Below, piece after piece: positions 59,686 to 64,000 of a stretch of DNA of 64,000 bases. The stretch comes from Flavobacterium laiguense (GTDB lineage: Bacteria; Bacteroidota; Bacteroidia; Flavobacteriales; Flavobacteriaceae). The translations under genes and the position numbers were made by a program. Numbering within the stretch: position 1 is the first letter of the stretch; every line of letters starts with the position of its first letter. The stretch spans positions 108,970 to 172,969 of the forward strand of contig NZ_QCZH01000007.1 of NCBI RefSeq assembly GCF_003097655.1. The letters are read 5' to 3'. The notes under the pieces are model-generated. The model was not told the origin of the DNA. It saw only the letters and a list, made by a program, of their open reading frames with translations, and ran no database searches.

Positions 59686-60792
59686 TTAAAATTCAGATTT
59701 GTCTTCACTCTTAATTGTGGTAGGAGTGAGTGTAAGACTGTCTTTTATTACTCGTTTATAAGGTGCTGGTATAGCTTTTGGTTTTATAGGATAATAGATT
59801 TCGGTTACCCATTTTGATGGAGTCTTCGCTTCTTTTTTTCCAATGGTAAATATTTCCATGTGTGAAAAAGTAGAATCCGCAATAATTTTGTTTGTGGTAA
59901 AATATTCCAAAGATTTATCCAAAGCCTTTCCTTTGTATGTATAATTACCCATTAAAGTTGTTTTTACGGCTTCAAATGGGATCAATTTTCCAGATAAAAT
60001 ATCACTTCCTTCGCTAGTAAAGATTTCCTCTTTTATAGGAATACAAAAAGAAACTTTCGTTAAATTATGAATGGTGTCGTATGTGTGATAAATGATAAAT
60101 GGTTTTCCGTTCAAAACGATATTGTTTTGTTTGCAAAAAGTCAATATTTTAGGGAAAATGACATTTGCATTTCGGGTAATGTCGGATATTTTACTGGTGA
60201 AAGATTGTCTTAAATAAAAAGTCTCCAATTTTTTTACTCTTCCATTTACTTTTACATCAAAAGTATTGGTTTCAAAATCAAGTGTTTTGTTTAAATTGGC
60301 TAAACATTTATCAAAGACTTTAGCCAATGAATTTTGAGTTCCTCCACTCAAAAAAGAATTCACTTTTAATAGAAAATCCATTTTTCCTTTCGATTTCCAA
60401 GTTACTTTCGTGCCTCCCAAAGTATCTTTAAAATGCCAAGTTACATCTGAAGAGGTTTCGTTAAAATCCATTTTTTGAACAATACTGTCATTGTCTTTTG
60501 TATATAATGTTTGAATGGTACCCGAATCATTTGCGCCATCCCAAGATAAAGAACTTCCTTTTCCTATTGAAATTGGAGAATAGGACAATTTTATATTTGT
60601 GTCAGCGGTTATCCAAGAGCTAAATTTTCCCCAGTTTTTATAGTCATTTACATAATTAAAAACAGTGGCCTTTGGAGAATTTATTGTTTTACTGCTTTTT
60701 ACAGTGAAATCTCCTTTTTGAGTTGCGATAAATATGGTAAGTGCCACAAGGCTTAATAGCAGCAAAAGAAAAAGGTATTTAATGATTCTCAT
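59686..60792 (-). CDS. SRPBCC plus GyrI-like effector-binding protein, membrane-anchored
   Basis: A 368-residue protein. One N-terminal membrane helix (about 5-23), an SRPBCC/polyketide-cyclase-like domain (about 30-165) with VFNYVNDYKNWGKFSSW and VTWHFKDTLGGTKVTWKSKG, then a GyrI-like small-molecule-binding domain (about 200-345) with FIIYHTYDTIHNLTKVSFCIP. Both domains bind hydrophobic or cationic ligands. It is likely a periplasm-facing binding protein; no enzyme motif is visible. Monocistronic. Confidence 0.83.
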   Translation of the reverse strand: MRIIKYLFLLLLLSLVALTIFIATQKGDFTVKSSKTINSPKATVFNYVNDYKNWGKFSSWITADTNIKLSYSPISIGKGSSLSWDGANDSGTIQTLYTKDNDSIVQKMDFNETSSDVTWHFKDTLGGTKVTWKSKGKMDFLLKVNSFLSGGTQNSLAKVFDKCLANLNKTLDFETNTFDVKVNGRVKKLETFYLRQSFTSKISDITRNANVIFPKILTFCKQNNIVLNGKPFIIYHTYDTIHNLTKVSFCIPIKEEIFTSEGSDILSGKLIPFEAVKTTLMGNYTYKGKALDKSLEYFTTNKIIADSTFSHMEIFTIGKKEAKTPSKWVTEIYYPIKPKAIPAPYKRVIKDSLTLTPTTIKSEDKSEF

Positions 60793-60972
60793 AGTAGGTT
60801 GGTTTGTTTCTGTTGTAAAGTTAGAAATTTAATTAATATTCTAAAGTAACTGCCTGTAAAATATCCCCGCCTTGCTTCGAAAAAGTGTTTTTAGAAAACA
60901 AAATAAGAGTAAGGTGTTTTTTGATGGTTTAGGGCAGCGGATTTGTTTTTTATCTAGTCCAGAGATTTATTA

Positions 60973-60997
60973 TATGTTTGAAGAATGCTTATATTTG
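60973..60997 (+). promoter_or_regulatory. Two candidate -7 elements of the DPP III gene
   Basis: TATGTTTG at 60973-60980 and TATATTTG at 60990-60997 both match TAnnTTTG. The second is 40 bases from the ATG. Which is used cannot be told. Confidence 0.4.
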
Positions 60998-61036
60998 TTG
61001 AGTATTTATTTGTTTAACATCTAAAAAATAATAATA

Positions 61037-63073
61037 ATGAAATTACTTAAAAGTGCAGGGTTTTTTATGACCATTGCGGTTTCTGTTGTTTGCAACGCTC
61101 AAAATGAGAAAACTACAACGGTAAAATCTGCTGAGAATACTCCATTTGATTATGTGGTAGAGCAATTCTCTGATATAAAAGTGTTGCGTTACCAAATTAC
61201 TGGCTGGGAAAATCTTACTTTAAAAGAGCAAAAACTAGTGTACTTTCTTACGCAAGCGGGCACTTCTGGGCGAGATATCATGTGGGATCAAAATTACAGA
61301 CACAATCTAAAAATTAGAAAAGCATTAGAAAATATTTATCAAAATTATAAAGGGGATAAAAATGTTCCAGATTGGAAAAATTTTGAAATTTATTTAAAAA
61401 GAGTTTGGTTTTCAAACGGAATCCATCATCATTATTCAAACGAGAAAATCAAGGCTGGTTTTTCATTAGCTTATTTTAATGGCTTGTTGAAAAATACTAA
61501 AACGACTTTGTCACCTCAAATAGCTGAAATTCTCTTCAATGATGTTGATTCAAAAAAAGTAAATCTCGATTCCTCAAAAGGATTGTTAGAGGGTTCGTCT
61601 ATTAATTTTTATGAAAAAGGAATTACCCAAAAAGAAGTCGAAGCTTTTTATGCCAAAAAAACGAGTCTAGACGCTAAGAAACCCTATTCGTATGGCATTA
61701 ATTCTAAATTGGTTCGTAATTCGAAAGGACAATTAGAAGAAAAAGTTTGGAAAAGCAAAGGAATGTACGGAGCTGCAATTGATAAAATGATTTATTGGTT
61801 GGAGAAAGCGCAAAGCGTAGCCGAGAATAAAAAACAAGCCGATGCAATTACTTTATTGGTTAGTTTTTATAAAACAGGAAGTCTTAAAACATGGGATGAT
61901 TTTAATATTGCTTGGTTACAGGCTACCGACGGTAATATAGATTACATCAACGGATTTGTTGAAGTGTACAATGACCCATTAGGATATAGAGGTTCTTATG
62001 AAGGCATTGTTCAGATAAAAGATTTTGATATGTCTAAGAAAATGGAAGTGGTATCTAAAAATGCTCAATGGTTTGAGGACAACTCTCCGTTATTGCCAGA
62101 ACATAAAAAGAAAAACGTTGTTGGGGTTTCATATAAAACGGTTGTTGTTGCGGGTGAATCTGGAGATGCTTCTCCGAGTACACCAATTGGGGTGAATCTT
62201 CCAAATGCCGATTGGATTCGTGCAGACTATGGTTCTAAATCCGTTTCTCTAGGGAATATTATAGATGCTTATTCTAAATCTGGAGGAAAAGGAAAATTGC
62301 AAGAATTTGCAAATGATGAAGAGGAAATAAGATTGGCTGAAAAATACGCTGAGTTAGGTGGTAAATTGCATACTTCTTTGCATGAAGTGGTAGGTCACGC
62401 TTCGGGACAAATAAATCCAGGTGTTGGAACTCCAAAAGAAACATTAAAAAATTACGCTTCAACACTAGAGGAAGGAAGAGCCGATTTAGTGGGATTGTTC
62501 TATTTATACAATCCTAAAATTCAAGAACTTGGATTAGTAGATAATTGGAAAGATTTAGGGATGCAGTGTTATGATGGGTATATCAGAAATGGGTTAATGA
62601 CACAGCTGGTTCGTTTAGAATTGGGTGCTAATATTGAAGAAGCGCACATGAGAAACCGTCAATGGGTAAGTGCTTGGGTGTATGAAAACGGGAAGAAAGA
62701 CAATGTTATTGAAATGGTTTCCCGTAATGGAAAAACGTATTTTAATATCACCGATTATGATAAACTACATGATTTGTTTGGGCAATTATTGAAAGAAGTG
62801 CAACGTATAAAATCCGAAGGCGATTTTGAAGCAGGAAAAGCATTGGTAGAAAATTACGGAGTAAAAGTAGATCAAAAAATACATGCCGAAGTACTAGAAC
62901 GTAATAAACAATTTCCTGATGCTCCTTATAATGGTTTTGTAAATCCAGTTTTGGTTCCGAAATTAAATGCTAAAGGAGAAATTAGTTCTATAGTGGTAGA
63001 GCAACCTAAAACATTTGCAGAACAAATGTTGAAGTATTCTAAAAACTTTGGTTTTTTACCATTAGAAAATTAA
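61037..63073 (+). CDS. Dipeptidyl peptidase III (family M49)
   Basis: A 678-residue zinc peptidase with signal peptide 1-21 (VVCNAQ). The M49 motif HExxGH is LHEVVGHASGQ (His449, Glu450, His454), and the glutamate ligand is in LEEGRADLVGLFYL (Glu478/479). DPP III removes dipeptides from short peptides. Here the signal peptide implies a periplasmic or exported enzyme, unlike the cytosolic eukaryotic form. EEGRAD replaces the eukaryotic EECRAE. Monocistronic, with a strong terminator. Confidence 0.93.
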   Translation: MKLLKSAGFFMTIAVSVVCNAQNEKTTTVKSAENTPFDYVVEQFSDIKVLRYQITGWENLTLKEQKLVYFLTQAGTSGRDIMWDQNYRHNLKIRKALENIYQNYKGDKNVPDWKNFEIYLKRVWFSNGIHHHYSNEKIKAGFSLAYFNGLLKNTKTTLSPQIAEILFNDVDSKKVNLDSSKGLLEGSSINFYEKGITQKEVEAFYAKKTSLDAKKPYSYGINSKLVRNSKGQLEEKVWKSKGMYGAAIDKMIYWLEKAQSVAENKKQADAITLLVSFYKTGSLKTWDDFNIAWLQATDGNIDYINGFVEVYNDPLGYRGSYEGIVQIKDFDMSKKMEVVSKNAQWFEDNSPLLPEHKKKNVVGVSYKTVVVAGESGDASPSTPIGVNLPNADWIRADYGSKSVSLGNIIDAYSKSGGKGKLQEFANDEEEIRLAEKYAELGGKLHTSLHEVVGHASGQINPGVGTPKETLKNYASTLEEGRADLVGLFYLYNPKIQELGLVDNWKDLGMQCYDGYIRNGLMTQLVRLELGANIEEAHMRNRQWVSAWVYENGKKDNVIEMVSRNGKTYFNITDYDKLHDLFGQLLKEVQRIKSEGDFEAGKALVENYGVKVDQKIHAEVLERNKQFPDAPYNGFVNPVLVPKLNAKGEISSIVVEQPKTFAEQMLKYSKNFGFLPLEN

Positions 63074-63095
63074 AAAGCAAAAATGCTGTAATGAT

Positions 63096-63125
63096 AAAAA
63101 CGCCCACAGTGAAGTGGGCGTTTTT
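63096..63125. terminator. Bidirectional terminator
   Basis: AAAAACGCCCAC and GTGGGCGTTTTT form a perfect 12-bp stem with loop AGTGAA, between the peptidase gene (plus) and the small membrane-protein gene (minus). Confidence 0.9.
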
Positions 63126-63129
63126 TATT

Positions 63130-63318
63130 TTAATGCTTAAAATAAATTTTGATCACAAATAAGAGTCCAATAAAAACAAGGAAACCTATTAGAATTTTAT
63201 AATTTCCTTTATAGAAAACTTTGTGTAAATTGGCATCTTTTCGATAGGCAAAAACCATTGCAACAACAAAGGCTATAAAAAAACAAACTGCAAATACTAA
63301 TTGACCTTGACTAAACAT
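63130..63318 (-). CDS. Small two-helix membrane protein
   Basis: A 62-residue protein with two hydrophobic helices (about 6-25 and 42-59) and a short basic loop YRKDANLHKVFYKGNYK. The family recurs in flavobacteria as a conserved hypothetical protein. It lies between a terminator and the divergent MazG-like gene. Confidence 0.72.
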   Translation of the reverse strand: MFSQGQLVFAVCFFIAFVVAMVFAYRKDANLHKVFYKGNYKILIGFLVFIGLLFVIKIYFKH

Positions 63319-63400
63319 GTTTAAATAATTTTTGACAAATTTAGGTAATAGTTTAGAAATAGTTGTTAATTTTCCATTTCAAATCAATGAATTAAAAAGT

Positions 63401-63781
63401 ATGCAAAAACAAATCAACGCCGTTAAGGAATTTCATACCGCATTTAGAATTGGGCATAGCGAAACTCCGATTGCCGACTTAGGAGAAAGTAAAAACATAC
63501 TTCGCTACAATTTGATGAAGGAAGAAAACGAAGAGTATCTAGAAGCGGTTCAAAATAATGATCTAATTGAAATTGCCGATGCACTTGGCGATATGATGTA
63601 TATCCTTTGCGGTACGATTATAGAACACGGATTACAACACAAAATTGAAGAAGTCTTTGACGAAATTCAACGCTCTAATATGAGTAAATTAGGTGAAGAT
63701 GGAAATCCTATTTACAGAGAAGACGGAAAAGTGATGAAAGGCCCGAATTATTTCAAACCCGATTTCTCGAAGCTTATTTAA
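63401..63781 (+). CDS. MazG/PRA-PH-like nucleotide pyrophosphohydrolase
   Basis: A 126-residue all-helical protein of the MazG superfamily. The metal-binding EExxE...ExxD pattern is visible as KEENEEYLEAVQ and EIADALGDMMYILCG, and the C-terminus has GKVMKGPNYFKPDF, seen in the phosphoribosyl-ATP-pyrophosphohydrolase-like subgroup. It would hydrolyse nucleoside triphosphates (house-cleaning). The frame runs 23 codons upstream to a TTG at 63332, but that region overlaps the divergent gene's leader; the ATG at 63401 starts the conserved MQKQINAVKEFH. Confidence 0.9.
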   Translation: MQKQINAVKEFHTAFRIGHSETPIADLGESKNILRYNLMKEENEEYLEAVQNNDLIEIADALGDMMYILCGTIIEHGLQHKIEEVFDEIQRSNMSKLGEDGNPIYREDGKVMKGPNYFKPDFSKLI

Positions 63782-63795
63782 GAAAAGTGTTCAGT

Positions 63796-63813
63796 TCCCG
63801 ATAATTATCGGGA
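63796..63813. repeat. 18-base perfect palindrome TCCCGATAATTATCGGGA
   Basis: Directly downstream of the pyrophosphohydrolase gene (14 bases after its stop). It shares TCCCGA...TCGGGA (and following ACAG) with 20295-20310. Confidence 0.8.
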
Positions 63814-63881
63814 CAGTTTTTGAGTGTTCAGTTTTAGAACGAGGTAATCAGATTTTGTATTCAGTCTGTGTTTAGAAATAA

Positions 63882-63914
63882 AAAAAGCGATTTTCAGGAT
63901 GAAAATCGCTTTTT
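63882..63914 (+). terminator. Terminator downstream of the pyrophosphohydrolase gene
   Basis: AAAAAGCGATTTTC and GAAAATCGCTTTTT form a perfect 14-bp stem with a 5-base loop and a T run. Confidence 0.85.
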
Positions 63915-63923
63915 TTATAGGAC

Positions 63924-64000
63924 AAAATCTAAAATCTAAAATCTAAAATCTAAAATCTAAAATCTAAAATCTAAAATCTAAAATCTAAAATCTAAAATCT
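63924..64000. repeat. Heptamer satellite (AAAATCT), at least 11 copies
   Basis: AAAATCT is repeated perfectly 11 times to the window edge and probably beyond. It begins just after a terminator and is non-coding. Confidence 0.97.

Noticed and set aside
63332..63400. Upstream extension of the MazG-like protein
   Set aside because: It uses a TTG start in the leader of the divergent gene and lacks conservation.
63924..64000. CRISPR array
   Set aside because: The heptamers are contiguous, with no spacers; it is a simple satellite. No other spaced repeats of CRISPR type were seen in the window.

Overview
The window comes from a flavobacterial chromosome (Bacteroidota), most likely Flavobacterium or a close relative. 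The DNA is AT-rich. Many starts are preceded by the Bacteroidetes -7 motif TAnnTTTG with no clear Shine-Dalgarno sequence. Several gene families typical of flavobacteria appear (DUF6048, DUF6452, DUF4293, DUF6095, 'CYN..RNC' lipoproteins), along with a long-insert Rho, CarboxypepD/TonB receptors and a DUF1016/RhuM/pentapeptide accessory cluster. I saw no tRNA, rRNA, CRISPR array, intact transposase or prophage.

Layout. 1-7 kb: 5' part of a TonB-dependent receptor, ychF, a small secreted protein, a FIST sensor protein paired with a soluble hybrid histidine kinase, and an FMN reductase. 7.1-12.9 kb: topoisomerase IV genes parE and parC, with a DUF1016 (YhcG-type) PD-(D/E)xK nuclease gene fitted between them. 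12.9-20.3 kb, minus strand: ECF sigma/membrane protein/hydrolase operon, TerC, a lipoprotein, a DinB-like protein, a small Qnr-like pentapeptide protein, murQ, a ZIP transporter and a methyltransferase. 20.7-25 kb: a THUMP methyltransferase (RlmL-like) on plus; DUF6048, DUF6452 and rlmD on minus. 25.3-29.3 kb: a decayed defence-type island with two N-terminally truncated DUF1016 remnants, an intact rhuM-like gene, and a membrane-anchored pentapeptide gene lying between two remnants of a restriction-modification enzyme C-terminus. 29.5-34 kb: an AI-2E family transporter, an OsmC protein, an ArsR-type regulator divergent from a P450/monooxygenase pair. 34-42.4 kb: cysteine synthesis (cysM, serine acetyltransferase, cysK), a GDSL esterase, histidine decarboxylase divergent from an Lrp regulator, and lpdA. 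42.9-55.4 kb: an HNH protein, an ABC exporter, truA, a phosphodiesterase, a TPR histidine kinase with LuxR regulator, DUF4293, rho, an RsmB-like methyltransferase and kup. 55.6-64 kb: a repeat-tailed secreted protein, a beta-propeller protein, an ECF sigma operon, an SRPBCC/GyrI protein, dipeptidyl peptidase III and a MazG-like pyrophosphohydrolase.

Most genes are housekeeping or conserved flavobacterial genes in short operons, many ending in clear hairpin terminators. The more unusual material is in three places. First, the DUF1016 loci: the intact gene carries about 100 bases of nested palindromes in its interdomain linker, and both remnants begin at a palindrome in the same position. Second, the R-M tail duplication around the pentapeptide membrane gene. 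Third, several families of intergenic repeats: nested inverted-repeat elements of 98-143 bases in three copies, GC-rich elements always upstream of a gene in the same orientation, a hairpin triplet upstream of lpdA, and simple satellites at gene 3' ends. Functional statements rest on motif recognition by eye; no database search was possible.
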